A stretch of DNA of 33,928 nucleotides, taken from a virus. The DNA lies in the IMG/VR virus record IMGVR_UViG_3300028384_000371, positions 1-33,928 of that record; one strand, written 5' to 3'. Every line of letters starts with the position of its first letter. The stretch's first letter is position 1. Positions 7,109-14,911 of this stretch are shown in pieces. A program made the position numbers and the translations under genes. Below the pieces are notes generated by a model. That model was not told where the DNA came from, searched no databases, and saw only the letters and a list, made by a program, of their open reading frames with translations.

Positions 7109-8308
7109 ATGGAAGATAACATCAAAAAACAGCTTGATGAAATTGGTTCTTTAGTAGATTCTAAAATCGAAAAAGCAGCTGGTCAAGCTATGGATAACGC
7201 CAAGGGAGAATTTGAAACTTCTCTTAAAAGCGAAATCGACAACTTGACAAACAAGTTTGTTGAAATTAACGACCGTATTGACCAATCAGAGGTCAGTATG
7301 AAGAAATCTTTTGAAGGCGCTAAAAAAGCATCTTTTAAAGGGGAACTTACAAACGCTATCAACGATGGTGTTTTGAAAGGTTTAACTGAAGGTAACTATA
7401 ACTCTGCTAAATTCGAAGTAAAAGCAGCGGGGGATATGCTTATCTCTGGAAACACAACAGGCGACGTTGCTGAAATAGACAGAATCGCTGGAATCAAAGC
7501 TGAGGCGCTTAGAGCAGACCATATCCGCTCTTTAATTCCTCAAGGTTCTACACAGGCGCAAACTATTAGCTATGTAAAAGAAGCTAATGCTGAGGATGGC
7601 GCTGCTACTGTCGCTGAAGGTGCTACACTTGCACAGTCAGATATTGACATCGTAGAAAGCACTGTGAAGTTAGAAAAGATTGGAACTTTTATGAGAATCA
7701 CTGAAGAGATGCTCGCTGATATTCCAGCTTTAACTTCATTCCTTTCTGCTCGTGTGCCACAGCGTATTTTAGCTGTTGAAGATAACCAAATCCTAAATGG
7801 AGATGGAACTTCGCCAAACCTAGATGGTTTATTTACAGATGGAACTGCTTTTGCTGAAGGTAACTTCGCTGATGCTGTTGAGTCTGCAAATGAGTACGAT
7901 GTTTTAATTGCTGGTTTAAACCAAATCCAATTAAACAACTACAAGGCGAATGTAATCTTGATGAACCCAACTGATTTACATAAAATCGTATTGTTGAAAT
8001 CTACAGCAAACGAGTACTTGAAAAATCAAATTTATCAAGGTTTACAGCCATCTGTTGCTGGAGTACCAATCGTAACTAACACAGCTGTAACCGCTGGTAA
8101 GTTCTTGATTATGGACAGTAACTCTGCAACACAGCTTTGGATACGCCAAAACTTAGCAGTTGAGTTCTCTAAGGATGACTCTACTAACTTTAGAGATGGA
8201 TTCGTAACTGTAAGAGCCACTGAAAGAGTAGCTACTACAAACTACGAGCCTAAAGCTATCATCCAAGGAACATTTAGCACAGCTAAAGCAGCACTTGAGA
8301 CTCCATAA
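7109..8308 (+). CDS. Major capsid protein, HK97 fold
   Basis: 399 residues. Residues 1-95 form a charged coiled coil (QLDEIGSLVDSKIEKAAG, EINDRIDQSEVSMKKSF), the delta/scaffolding domain. The HK97-fold shell domain follows, with SLIPQGSTQAQTISYVKEAN, LEKIGTFMRITEEMLADIPA and the capsid signature ILNGDGTSPNLDGLF near residues 228-243. The protease immediately upstream should cleave near residue 105; the exact site is not visible. A strong terminator follows, as expected for the most abundant virion protein. Confidence 0.95.
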   Translation: MEDNIKKQLDEIGSLVDSKIEKAAGQAMDNAKGEFETSLKSEIDNLTNKFVEINDRIDQSEVSMKKSFEGAKKASFKGELTNAINDGVLKGLTEGNYNSAKFEVKAAGDMLISGNTTGDVAEIDRIAGIKAEALRADHIRSLIPQGSTQAQTISYVKEANAEDGAATVAEGATLAQSDIDIVESTVKLEKIGTFMRITEEMLADIPALTSFLSARVPQRILAVEDNQILNGDGTSPNLDGLFTDGTAFAEGNFADAVESANEYDVLIAGLNQIQLNNYKANVILMNPTDLHKIVLLKSTANEYLKNQIYQGLQPSVAGVPIVTNTAVTAGKFLIMDSNSATQLWIRQNLAVEFSKDDSTNFRDGFVTVRATERVATTNYEPKAIIQGTFSTAKAALETP

Positions 8309-8334
8309 TAAGTTTCATTTGTTTACTAAAAGAG

Positions 8335-8361
8335 AGGGGGGTATGTACTCCCCTTTTTTAT
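8335..8361 (+). terminator. Strong terminator after the capsid gene
   Basis: AGGGGGGT (8335-8342) pairs with ACTCCCCT (8347-8354), one G-T pair, with a 4-base loop and 7 T. Confidence 0.9.
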
Positions 8362-8388
8362 GCTCAACTAAAAAAAAGTAAAAAAAAG

Positions 8389-8419
8389 TTTGGTAGTTAA
8401 AAAAAACTTTATATCTTTG
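8389..8419 (+). promoter_or_regulatory. Strong promoter, TTTGG plus TATCTTTG
   Basis: TTTGG (8389-8393), then 18 bases, then TATCTTTG (8412-8419), preceded by an A-tract with AGTAAAAA. The block TTTGGTAGTTAAAA is identical in the promoter at 26107-26138, with the same spacing. Confidence 0.85.
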
Positions 8420-8448
8420 AACTATTAATAACAACAAAACAATTAAAA

Positions 8449-8592
8449 ATGAAAAATTCAAAACTTCACAACAAAATTAACTTAAGAGCTAGGATGATTG
8501 AATCTGAAACACAGAGACAATTAAGAGAAAACGGGTACGTGAACAAACATAATGTAGGTCAATTTGTATCAATCTTATTAAAATACGTATAA
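8449..8592 (+). CDS. Small 47-residue protein
   Basis: ATG at 8449 after an A-rich leader (ACAACAAAACAATTAAAA) and strong promoter; stop at 8590. The sequence is basic (KLHNKINLRARMIES) with a helical middle and hydrophobic end (VGQFVSILLKYV). It lies alone between a promoter and a terminator-like hairpin, so it is probably made in large amounts. Family unknown; it could be a virion, decoration or host-interaction protein. Confidence 0.6.
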   Translation: MKNSKLHNKINLRARMIESETQRQLRENGYVNKHNVGQFVSILLKYV

Positions 8593-8603
8593 AAATAAAA
8601 AAC

Positions 8604-8628
8604 AGGGGGGAGGCAACTCCCCTTTTTA
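8604..8628 (+). terminator. Intrinsic terminator or attenuator
   Basis: AGGGGGG (8604-8610) pairs with CTCCCCT (8617-8623), loop AGGCAA, followed by T5. The T-run is short and the next gene has no consensus promoter of its own, so partial read-through from 8412 is likely. Confidence 0.75.
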
Positions 8629-8641
8629 AGCAAACAAAAAA

Positions 8642-8794
8642 ATGGAAGCAAACAATTTTGAAAACTATGAGCGCGAGTACTGGGGGATGTACAGTACCGA
8701 AGAACTGAAAAGAATTGTGGATAATGGTAAACTTCTGCAAGACTTTACAGAGAAAGCCAGAAGGCAGTTAGAACTAAGAACCAAAAAAAAATAG
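8642..8794 (+). CDS. Small 50-residue protein
   Basis: MEANNFENYEREYWGMYSTE, then a predicted amphipathic, highly charged helix rich in E, K and R that ends RTKKK. The ATG follows an A-rich stretch (AAACAAAAA); the stop is 2 bases before the next ATG, suggesting coupling. Unknown function. Confidence 0.55.
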   Translation: MEANNFENYEREYWGMYSTEELKRIVDNGKLLQDFTEKARRQLELRTKKK

Positions 8795-8796
8795 TT

Positions 8797-9024
8797 ATGA
8801 ATAAACTCAGAGCGACATACACAGGGGGACAATCTGACTATGAAATTGCAGTAGATTATACTTACTACTGGGATGTAGGAGATTGGGAAACGCCAGCAAG
8901 CGCCGACTTAGATGTCACAGCTTTTTATATCAATGGCGTAGAAATGTCAATAGATTTTTATTACGAGTTTGTGCATCAAAAGTTGGAGGATAGTATTCTC
9001 GAACACGCACGCGGTAATATGTAA
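8797..9024 (+). CDS. Unknown 75-residue acidic protein
   Basis: Rich in Y, D, W and E (YEIAVDYTYYWDVGDWETPA), with predicted beta strands in the first half and a helix at the end. It begins 2 bases after the previous stop. Similar short acidic proteins occur in phage accessory gene clusters, but I recognise no family. Confidence 0.6.
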   Translation: MNKLRATYTGGQSDYEIAVDYTYYWDVGDWETPASADLDVTAFYINGVEMSIDFYYEFVHQKLEDSILEHARGNM

Positions 9025-9042
9025 ACTTATAAAATATATAAA

Positions 9043-9198
9043 ATGAAAAGAATACAAGAAACACCCGAATACATAATTGTTAAAAGGATGACTAGCAGAG
9101 AGGCAAAAAGAAACTTTAGAAAAGTTGTTTTACAGGCAGCTGGATTTGTTGGCGCTGTTTATGCTTGGATGTACCTTTTACTGTTTTTGATGTTATAA
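9043..9198 (+). CDS. Small single-pass membrane protein
   Basis: 51 residues from ATG 9043 to TAA 9196. The N-terminal half is charged and basic (VKRMTSREAKRNFRK), and the C-terminal 23 residues are one hydrophobic helix (AAGFVGAVYAWMYLLLFLML). This suggests a tail-anchored inner-membrane protein. Superinfection exclusion or a lysis accessory role is possible, but neither is shown by the sequence. Confidence 0.55.
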   Translation: MKRIQETPEYIIVKRMTSREAKRNFRKVVLQAAGFVGAVYAWMYLLLFLML

Positions 9199-9232
9199 AA
9201 AATTGCTATATTAAGAAACCTTTTTTCATATT

Positions 9233-9240
9233 TAATTTTG
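9233..9240 (+). promoter_or_regulatory. Possible -7 element TAATTTTG
   Basis: Matches TAnnTTTG but lies upstream of a strong terminator, so any transcript from it would end within about 40 bases. It is either non-functional or makes a short RNA. Confidence 0.3.
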
Positions 9241-9251
9241 TTTTGTAAAAG

Positions 9252-9279
9252 CGCTCAATTTCGGTTGAGCGTTTTTTTT
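9252..9279 (+). terminator. Intrinsic terminator
   Basis: CGCTCAA (9252-9258) pairs with TTGAGCG (9265-9271), 6-base loop TTTCGG, then T8. It ends the small-gene unit 8449-9198. Confidence 0.9.
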
Positions 9280-9293
9280 GTAGATTAGTATTC

Positions 9294-9668
9294 GTGGACA
9301 ATAACCAAAGAGGCACTTTTGCCGAATATTTATTTGCTACTGAATGCTTAAAGCGGGGGTATAACATTTCTTTTCCCTTATCTGATGCCTCTATTTATGA
9401 TTGCATTGTGGACACTGGAGAAAAACTTTATAAAATACAAGTTAAATCTACTAGGAAAAAACCATTCAAGGAAACTTACAGCACTGTCCATGTAAACATC
9501 CATAATTCTAAAAGTTCTTATACAAAAAACAATGTCGATTATTTTGCTGTTTGGAGTTATTTTTACGATGGGTTTTTCATATTCAAAAATAAAGGCGATA
9601 TGAAAACAATAAGGTTGAGTAAAGTAGGTAAGAATAAGATTTATTTTAATAACTTTGTATTTATATAA
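9294..9668 (+). CDS. Free-standing PD-(D/E)XK endonuclease
   Basis: 124 residues. RGTFAEYLFATECLKRGY (E11), then DASIYDCIVD (D36) and YKIQVKS (Q49, K51) form a PD-(D/E)XK core like that of the small PD-(D/E)XK homing-type nucleases (I-Ssp6803I family); Holliday-junction resolvase-like enzymes share the fold. It is flanked by a terminator on each side and sits between capsid and connector genes, typical of an inserted selfish nuclease gene. The only usable early start is GTG at 9294, just after the upstream terminator; no convincing promoter was seen, so expression may be low. Confidence 0.72.
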   Translation: MDNNQRGTFAEYLFATECLKRGYNISFPLSDASIYDCIVDTGEKLYKIQVKSTRKKPFKETYSTVHVNIHNSKSSYTKNNVDYFAVWSYFYDGFFIFKNKGDMKTIRLSKVGKNKIYFNNFVFI

Positions 9669-9702
9669 ACTTTCTCGAGTTTGTAATTGTTTTGTTATTA
9701 AG

Positions 9703-9732
9703 AGCGCCGATTAGCTTCGGTGCTTTTTTTTT
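9703..9732 (+). terminator. Intrinsic terminator after the nuclease
   Basis: AGCGCCGA (9703-9710) pairs with TCGGTGCT (9717-9724), one G-T pair, 6-base loop, then a T-run of about 9. Confidence 0.88.
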
Positions 9733-9739
9733 ATCTTTG
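9732..9739 (+). promoter_or_regulatory. Promoter -7 element of the connector operon
   Basis: TATCTTTG directly abuts the T-run of the upstream terminator, 16 bases before the ATG at 9756. Confidence 0.65.
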
Positions 9740-9755
9740 TTTAAAATTATAAAGC

Positions 9756-9953
9756 ATGAAGATTTTAATTAAAAAGGATGTCTATTCTTCAAATGGTTGG
9801 CGAAAGGAAGGCGACATTGTAGAACTCGACAACAAAACCGCAAACAATTATATAATTAAAGGAATCGGTATCGAGTATAAAGAAGTTAAAGTTGAAAAAG
9901 AAACTAAAGAAGCTAAAGCGCCTAAGAGAAGAACAACTAAAAAAGCCAAGTAA
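9756..9953 (+). CDS. Small head-associated protein with Lys-rich tail
   Basis: 65 residues. The N-terminal 40 form a small beta domain (MKILIKKDVYSSNGWRKEGD, IVELDNKTAN) of a kind often encoded just before gp6-like connectors in phages. The C-terminal 20 residues are almost all K, E, R, A and T (KAPKRRTTKKAK), suitable for binding DNA or an acidic surface. It overlaps the connector gene as TAATG. Exact role unknown; a minor head or scaffold-associated protein is likely from position. Confidence 0.65.
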   Translation: MKILIKKDVYSSNGWRKEGDIVELDNKTANNYIIKGIGIEYKEVKVEKETKEAKAPKRRTTKKAK

Positions 9954-10468
9954 TGCCAGAGATAAAAATATCTGCAACAACAGGAAGCGAAATTGTAACC
10001 GCTGCCGATGCAAAGACTTACATTAGAATCGACACTAGCGATGATGACACGCTTTTAGGTACAATGATTGAGCAGGCGCGTATCTGGTGCGAGAATTATA
10101 TAGGCAAAGATATTGTGGCTAAGACTAGGATTTATTATTTAGAATATGCTGACGACAGGTTTGAATTACCTTTTTCGCCAGTGGCTTCTATTAGTTCGGC
10201 AACTGTTGAAGGTGTTAGCGCTGAGTACGATACCTACGGCGTAGATAAAAACATTTTTGCGCTAAAGAAACTAGCGGCTAAAGATATAAAGGTTACTTAC
10301 ACAACAAGCGGGCTAGACGATGCACTTTTGCAACAAGCTATTTTACAACTGGTTTCTACTTACTACGATAACAGGGCGGACTTTGTTGTGATGCAGGGGG
10401 TGTCCTTTGTGGAAGTGCCAGCAAACGTAAAACAAATCTTAGCGCCTTATAAAAACTCGTTTATTTAA
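9953..10468 (+). CDS. Head-tail connector, gp6-like
   Basis: 171 residues. The helical N-terminal part (TAADAKTYIRIDTSDDDTLL, then IEQARIWCENYIGKDI), central beta insertion (YYLEYADDRFELPFSPVASI) and C-terminal helices (LLQQAILQLVSTYYDNRADF) match the HK97 gp6/SPP1 gp15 adaptor family, which forms the ring under the portal. First gene of a tightly overlapping connector series. Confidence 0.87.
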   Translation: MPEIKISATTGSEIVTAADAKTYIRIDTSDDDTLLGTMIEQARIWCENYIGKDIVAKTRIYYLEYADDRFELPFSPVASISSATVEGVSAEYDTYGVDKNIFALKKLAAKDIKVTYTTSGLDDALLQQAILQLVSTYYDNRADFVVMQGVSFVEVPANVKQILAPYKNSFI

Positions 10469-10800
10469 TGGATGCGGGCAAACTAGATACTAGAGTTGAG
10501 GTTATTACGCAAACTAAAACAGCGGATGGATTTGGTGGCTTTTCAGCTACCGAAACTGTCTCGGCTACTGTTTGGGCTTATGTAAAGGAAACCAAAGGAG
10601 ATATAGAAAGCGATGGTTTTAGAAGGGGGCGCTACCTTAACGTAGATATTATAATGCGCGACAAAACTGTCGAGGAAAACAGTATTGATGTTGACACTAT
10701 TCTGAAGATACAATCCAAGACTGGTAAATACCGAATAAAAGGAATATTTGAAAGTTTAAAAAGCAAGTTTGTAAAAATTAGCGCAACTAAAATAGACTGA
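10468..10800 (+). CDS. Head closure / head-tail joining protein
   Basis: 110 residues. The pattern LDTRVEVITQTKTADGFGGF followed by VSATVWAYVKETKGDI is characteristic of the Phage_H_T_join family (SPP1 gp16-like), a small beta-barrel that seals the connector after packaging. The start overlaps the stop of the previous gene (TTTAATGG) and the stop overlaps the next start (TGATG). Confidence 0.87.
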   Translation: MDAGKLDTRVEVITQTKTADGFGGFSATETVSATVWAYVKETKGDIESDGFRRGRYLNVDIIMRDKTVEENSIDVDTILKIQSKTGKYRIKGIFESLKSKFVKISATKID

Positions 10801-11177
10801 TGGGCGATATAAAGGTAAATAAGCAGGATTTAAGACGCTTAAATGCAAAGCTTAGGCAAATAAAGCTTGGAACGCAAAAAGACACCTTAGAAAGCCTTAA
10901 ATGGTTTGTTTTGAATTCTGTGGCTGATATTAAAAAAGATTCGCCTATTGATACTGGTAACCTTAGAAAAAGTATAAATGGCAATATGATAAATAAAAAC
11001 AGCGCAATAGTAGAATCCATAGCTTTGGCTGAAGATAATTTTGATTACGCGCCTGTACAGGAATTTGGCAGTGTTTACAGAAAAGGAAAGCCATACTTTT
11101 ACCCAAACATTTTTAAGAATATAAAAAAGACAATGGCAATGCTTAAAGCTAAAAACAGAAGAACTGTAAAGAAATGA
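10800..11177 (+). CDS. HK97 gp10-like tail completion protein
   Basis: 125 residues. A long N-terminal helix, then VADIKKDSPIDTGNLRKSI, the family hallmark (S/A-P-V/I-D-T-G-x-L-R), and YAPVQEFGSVYRKGKPYFYP, the typical Y-x-x-x-V/Q-E-F-G segment. Basic C-terminus. Acts at the head-tail junction. Translationally coupled to both neighbours. Confidence 0.88.
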   Translation: MGDIKVNKQDLRRLNAKLRQIKLGTQKDTLESLKWFVLNSVADIKKDSPIDTGNLRKSINGNMINKNSAIVESIALAEDNFDYAPVQEFGSVYRKGKPYFYPNIFKNIKKTMAMLKAKNRRTVKK

Positions 11178-11605
11178 GAGAGGCGTTACACTATATCAGA
11201 AAAAAATACATTGATGCTATTGATGGCAATATAACAATAAACGGAAGCGCTGTGCCTATTTACAACAGAGTACCAACAGCGGCGCAAACCCCTTTTATAA
11301 AAATATATAGCTACTTACAAGAGGAAATTGACCAGAACGCTAGTACATTTACAAATGAATGTATCACACGAATTGAGCCAGTAACTTCTTTTTTTGGAGA
11401 TAGTGGCGGGGAGTATCAACTAAACTTGATTATTGATGGCATCTTAGATATTGTGCGCGACAGAACAAATATTAATTTAACCGCCGAAGGTTTTAATGTT
11501 TATATGAACACAATAGACAAGATTAGATATTTTGAAGATGTTGAGAATGATATAACTTATTTCAGAGCAATTATAGAGGTAGCAAACCGAGTCGAGAAAA
11601 CTTAA
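11174..11605 (+). CDS. Tail terminator-like protein (DUF3168-type)
   Basis: 143 residues. The N-terminal helix (LHYIRKKYIDAIDGNITING), VPIYNRVPTAAQTPFIKIYS strand region and later helix-strand layout fit tail completion proteins such as the DUF3168 family, which cap the tail tube. It overlaps the gp10-like gene by 4 bases. In most siphophages the tail tube gene follows directly; here a 7.6-kb lysis and adhesion block intervenes. Confidence 0.8.
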   Translation: MREALHYIRKKYIDAIDGNITINGSAVPIYNRVPTAAQTPFIKIYSYLQEEIDQNASTFTNECITRIEPVTSFFGDSGGEYQLNLIIDGILDIVRDRTNINLTAEGFNVYMNTIDKIRYFEDVENDITYFRAIIEVANRVEKT

Positions 11606-11614
11606 TTTAATTTT

Positions 11615-11983
11615 ATGAAAACTTATAAATACTTTGATTTAAATGAATTTGATTCGCCCGATGCTGTGGGTAGCGGGGCTGAGTTTATGTCTGAAGATTT
11701 TTTATCTAAACTTAATTCAGCTAGGCACGAAGCGGGAGTGCCTTTTACCATCACCAGCGGATATAGAAGCCAAGAGCATAATGACTCACTCGAGCATAGT
11801 GTGCCAGATTCAGCCCACACAAAAGGACTCGCTGCCGACATTGCAGTGGAATCCTCTGCTGACAGGTACAAAATTATCAAGGCGCTCATCAACCAAAAGT
11901 TTAACCGCATCGGTATCGCCAATGGATTCATCCATGTTGATGACGACAAAAGCAAGGCGCAGGGAGTTATCTGGACTTACTAA
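11615..11983 (+). CDS. Endolysin, M15-family peptidase
   Basis: 122 residues, a single catalytic domain of the VanY/M15A kind. TITSGYRSQEHN (R51) and zinc ligands H68-x6-D75 (SAHTKGLAADI) and H107 (GFIHVDD) are all present. It cleaves peptide cross-bridges of peptidoglycan. No signal peptide, so it needs the holin encoded downstream. It lacks a cell-wall-binding domain, as expected for a Gram-negative host. Confidence 0.92.
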   Translation: MKTYKYFDLNEFDSPDAVGSGAEFMSEDFLSKLNSARHEAGVPFTITSGYRSQEHNDSLEHSVPDSAHTKGLAADIAVESSADRYKIIKALINQKFNRIGIANGFIHVDDDKSKAQGVIWTY

Positions 11984-12028
11984 TACAGTAGGTAGTACGA
12001 TAAACCATACAAAAAAGGTAGATTAATA

Positions 12029-12036
12029 TATATTTG
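12029..12036 (+). promoter_or_regulatory. -7 element TATATTTG, 1 base before the holin ATG
   Basis: Perfect TAnnTTTG followed by A and ATG at 12038. Transcription would start inside the holin codons, so this promoter could serve the downstream genes while the holin itself is read from upstream transcripts. It may also be fortuitous. Confidence 0.45.
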
Positions 12037-12037
12037 A

Positions 12038-12457
12038 ATGGGAAATACAACAAAAAAGAAGTTCAAAGATACTCAAGTAGGTCAGTTCTTACTTAATAAG
12101 ATACCTAATGTAGTAGAAGCTGTAGCAGGTGATACTTTAGCAGGTAATGTTATTCAAGCTATAATAGGGGGGTCTGATATGTCCGATGAAGATAAAAGCG
12201 TTGCCCTTAAAAAGCTAGAATTAGAGCGTGCTGAGATAGATGGCATTACTAGAAGGTGGGTCGCCGATAGTGGCTCACAAAGTTGGCTGGCGCGTAATGT
12301 AAGACCGCTGACGCTCGCTGTGCTTGTTTTAAGCTATGTGGGGGGCTGGTTTTATGGTTTAGATACAGATAACACTAGCGACCTTTTGACTTGGGTTCTA
12401 TGTGGCTATTTTGGGGCGAGAACGGCAGATAAGATTGGAGTTAATTTTAAAAAATAA
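12038..12457 (+). CDS. Holin, 3TM-holin family
   Basis: 139 residues. ITRRWVADSGSQSWLARNVR followed by PLTLAVLVLSYVGGWFYGL and LLTWVLCGYFGARTADKI matches the Holin_3TMs family pattern (R-R-W-x-A-D, S-W-L-x-x-N-x-R-P). Two hydrophobic helices are obvious; the GAR-T-x-x-KI end is typical. It would form the inner-membrane pore that releases the endolysin encoded just upstream. Confidence 0.88.
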   Translation: MGNTTKKKFKDTQVGQFLLNKIPNVVEAVAGDTLAGNVIQAIIGGSDMSDEDKSVALKKLELERAEIDGITRRWVADSGSQSWLARNVRPLTLAVLVLSYVGGWFYGLDTDNTSDLLTWVLCGYFGARTADKIGVNFKK

Positions 12458-12459
12458 AA

Positions 12460-12756
12460 ATGGCAACAAAAGACTTATATTCAACCAACAACTTTCAAAG
12501 GATGTCCTTTGGTGACTTTGGAATGAGAACGCTTATTAAGGGTGCTGAAAATCTTACAACTGTCAGCGGGGAGTATTTCTGTATGATTGAATGTATAATT
12601 TCAGCCACCTTTAGCGGAACAAATGATACGCCAGCTGGTGATACTACTTTAACGGATTACGACCTTTTGGATGGACAGATTATCTATGGTAATTTTACAG
12701 ACATAACTTTAACTAAAGGACATGTTATCTGTTATTTGCGCCATGTTCCACAATGA
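12460..12756 (+). CDS. Small putative virion protein
   Basis: 98 residues, 2 bases after the holin. Beta-rich (FCMIECIISATFSGTNDTPA, DGQIIYGNFTDITLTKGHVI). Its position before the fibre genes suggests a small fibre-associated or decoration protein. No recognised family. Its stop overlaps the next ATG as ATGA. Confidence 0.65.
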   Translation: MATKDLYSTNNFQRMSFGDFGMRTLIKGAENLTTVSGEYFCMIECIISATFSGTNDTPAGDTTLTDYDLLDGQIIYGNFTDITLTKGHVICYLRHVPQ

Positions 12757-12887
12757 TAGGTGCTATACGTACAATAAAACAACAAGCGGGAAGGTTTCGT
12801 AAAAAAGTATTGAAGAAACTAAAAAACCTTATTTGGCAAAATAAAAATAAAAATTGGAACAGTTTAGAAGAAAATTGGGAAGATTAA
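12753..12887 (+). CDS. Small basic 44-residue protein
   Basis: Starts at the ATGA overlap with the previous gene. It is strongly basic in the first 35 residues (QQAGRFRKKVLKKLKNLIW) and Trp-rich near the end (NWNSLEENWED). The amphipathic basic helix could touch membrane or nucleic acid. Function unknown. Confidence 0.55.
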   Translation: MIGAIRTIKQQAGRFRKKVLKKLKNLIWQNKNKNWNSLEENWED

Positions 12888-12894
12888 AAATCAC

Positions 12895-12902
12895 TAAATT
12901 TG
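12895..12902 (+). promoter_or_regulatory. Promoter -7 element before the fibre gene
   Basis: TAAATTTG (TAnnTTTG), 13 bases before the ATG at 12916, followed by TAAAAAATATAAT. Confidence 0.6.
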
Positions 12903-12915
12903 TAAAAAATATAAT

Positions 12916-14532
12916 ATGGGTTCAAGTTTAACTGGCAATAAAATAAAAGACACCTATAAATCGCTGATAAAAATAAGCGATACTACCGAAGCTGGGTCAA
13001 GTGCAAAAGAACTTTCTGATGGCGATGGAAACGACCTAGGGCTTTATGTAGATACAGATGGGGTTTTTGGTATAGGTTCGCCAGCAAGTTTTACACTTGA
13101 TGTAAGTTCAGCAAACGATGGGGTTGCCCTTCCAGTAGGTACAACTGCAAACAGACCGACAGGCTCTGCTGGTCTTATCCGTTATAATTCAACACTGGGA
13201 AAATTAGAGTACTTCGATACTGCATTTAAACAGATTGCATCTGAAAGTTATGTGAATACACAAATTGACGCAGTTTTAGATTCAGCGCCAGGCACTCTTG
13301 ACACCCTTAATGAGATTGCAGCTGCTTTAAACGACGACCCAGATTTTCACACTACAATAACCGCCTTAATAAATGGCAAAGAAGATACAATAACTGGAGC
13401 AGCAACTACAATAACAGATACAGATTTAACAGCTGACAAAGCTGTGGTTTCAAATGGTAGCGGAAAAATTGCTGTAAGCGTTGTAACCTCAACAGAGTTA
13501 GGATATTTAAGCGGAACAACTTCGGCAGTACAAACGCAAATAAATAGCAAACAAGACGAATTAACTGCTGGAACTGGTATTGATATCACAGGCGCTACAA
13601 TAAGCGCTGACTTATCTGGTTTAGTAGATACAGGCGCAATACAAAGTGACGCTGTAACCGCTCCAAAAATTGCACAGTTTGATGACAACTTGAGCGCAGC
13701 TGTGGCAGGTACAATTATGATATCTGATGGAACGGACTTTACTGACGTTGCAATGTCTGGAGATGTCACAATAACAAGCGCGGGGGTTACTGCAATAGGG
13801 GCAGATAAAATAGATGGAAGTAATATTGCCGATGACAGTATTGACTCTGAACATTACGTTGATGGAAGTATTGATACAGCCCACATTGCGGATAATCAAG
13901 TAACGGCTGCAAAGGTTGAAGATAATATACAACTAGAGGGAACTGAAAGCGTAGGAATACCAGCAGGAACAACAGCGCAAAGACCTAGCATCCCAGCCGC
14001 TGGAATGTTTAGATACAACACCACAGATGGACAGTTTGAGGGTTATACAAATGCTTGGGGGGCATTAGCTGGTGGTGGTGGTGGAGGAGGTTCGACTACA
14101 ATAGTTACTGAAAGTTTTAATGGCGATAATTCGACAGCAGGTTTTGATTTAGCCAACACAATAGCAAGTGAAGATAATGTTCAAATATATATAGATGGCG
14201 TTTATCAGTCAAAAAGTAATTACTCAACAAGTGGGAATACAATAACATTCTCAACTGCTCCAAATACAGGAACAGATAATATTGAGGTTACTCATTTTGT
14301 TGCAATAGGTGGTACGCCAAGCGTTGAGGTTGATACATTTAATGGAGATGGCACAACTGGACCTTTTACGTTAACAACAGAGCCAGCGACTAAAAACAAT
14401 TTGCAAATCTATATTGATGGTGTTTATCAATCAAAAAGTAATTACAGTGTAAGCACAACAGATTTAACTTTCACAGACAATACGCCAACAGGCACAAATA
14501 ACATAGAAGTAACCCATATAAAATTATCGTAA
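12916..14532 (+). CDS. Tail fibre / appendage protein
   Basis: 538 residues. An N-terminal DGDGNDLGLYVDTDG region precedes two copies of a motif common in marine phage fibres (VGTTANRPTGSAGLIRYNS at about 75, AGTTAQRPSIPAAGMFRYNT at about 350). Between them are TLDTLNEIAAALNDDPDFHT and collagen-free beta-helix-like repeats rich in TAPKI, DGS and ADNQVTAAKV. A seven-glycine linker (about 389-395) leads to two tandem 65-70-residue modules (FNGD...F..., QIYIDGVYQSKSNYS...NIEVTH). Likely a trimeric host-binding fibre. Confidence 0.85.
   Translation: MGSSLTGNKIKDTYKSLIKISDTTEAGSSAKELSDGDGNDLGLYVDTDGVFGIGSPASFTLDVSSANDGVALPVGTTANRPTGSAGLIRYNSTLGKLEYFDTAFKQIASESYVNTQIDAVLDSAPGTLDTLNEIAAALNDDPDFHTTITALINGKEDTITGAATTITDTDLTADKAVVSNGSGKIAVSVVTSTELGYLSGTTSAVQTQINSKQDELTAGTGIDITGATISADLSGLVDTGAIQSDAVTAPKIAQFDDNLSAAVAGTIMISDGTDFTDVAMSGDVTITSAGVTAIGADKIDGSNIADDSIDSEHYVDGSIDTAHIADNQVTAAKVEDNIQLEGTESVGIPAGTTAQRPSIPAAGMFRYNTTDGQFEGYTNAWGALAGGGGGGGSTTIVTESFNGDNSTAGFDLANTIASEDNVQIYIDGVYQSKSNYSTSGNTITFSTAPNTGTDNIEVTHFVAIGGTPSVEVDTFNGDGTTGPFTLTTEPATKNNLQIYIDGVYQSKSNYSVSTTDLTFTDNTPTGTNNIEVTHIKLS
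14104..14529 (+). repeat. Tandem duplication of a fibre module
   Basis: Two direct repeats of about 200 bases (from 14104 and from 14323) encode the same pattern: FNGD, NVQ/NLQIYIDGVYQSKSNYS, then TGTDNIEVTH / TGTNNIEVTH. Copies are clearly diverged, so the duplication is not recent. Confidence 0.8.
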
Positions 14533-14537
14533 ATTTG
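14530..14537 (+). promoter_or_regulatory. Promoter -7 element overlapping the fibre stop codon
   Basis: TAAATTTG; its first three bases are the stop codon of the preceding gene. The ATG at 14552 follows after 14 A/T-rich bases. Confidence 0.55.
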
Positions 14538-14551
14538 TAAAAAATAAATAA

Positions 14552-14911
14552 ATGGCATTAACTAAAGTAACACACGATGTTTTAGAAGATAGATACACAG
14601 CTTCAAGTGCTGTGACTTCTGCAACTACAATAACTATTGATTCATCCAGTGCTGATGTATTTACTTGGACTGCTGGTCATTCGGCTACAATAAACTTTAC
14701 AAATGTAAAGATTGGAGATGTAGTTACTTTAGAAGTGACTGGCGGTGGCGGGTCTTATACGCTCACACTAAATAATATAAATGGCTCGAGCGGTACGTTT
14801 AATAAAATTGCTGGGGATTACAGCGACACTTCCGCAGCCAAAAACCTTATAGAGTTTAAATTCATTTCTACCAGCGCAGCTTGGTATCAAATCTCACAAA
14901 TAGCATCATAA
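14552..14911 (+). CDS. Small beta-rich appendage protein
   Basis: 119 residues, rich in S, T, G and A with alternating hydrophobics (SAVTSATTITIDSSSADVFT, GDVVTLEVTGGGGSYTLTLN). Resembles the beta-structured fibre segments of marine phages. Acts most likely as part of the adhesion apparatus. The stop overlaps the next start as TAATG. Confidence 0.72.
   Translation: MALTKVTHDVLEDRYTASSAVTSATTITIDSSSADVFTWTAGHSATINFTNVKIGDVVTLEVTGGGGSYTLTLNNINGSSGTFNKIAGDYSDTSAAKNLIEFKFISTSAAWYQISQIAS

Noticed and set aside
11643-12026. 127-residue + strand frame inside the endolysin gene
   Set aside because: It overlaps the M15 peptidase almost fully in another frame and shows no motifs; the peptidase has all zinc ligands.
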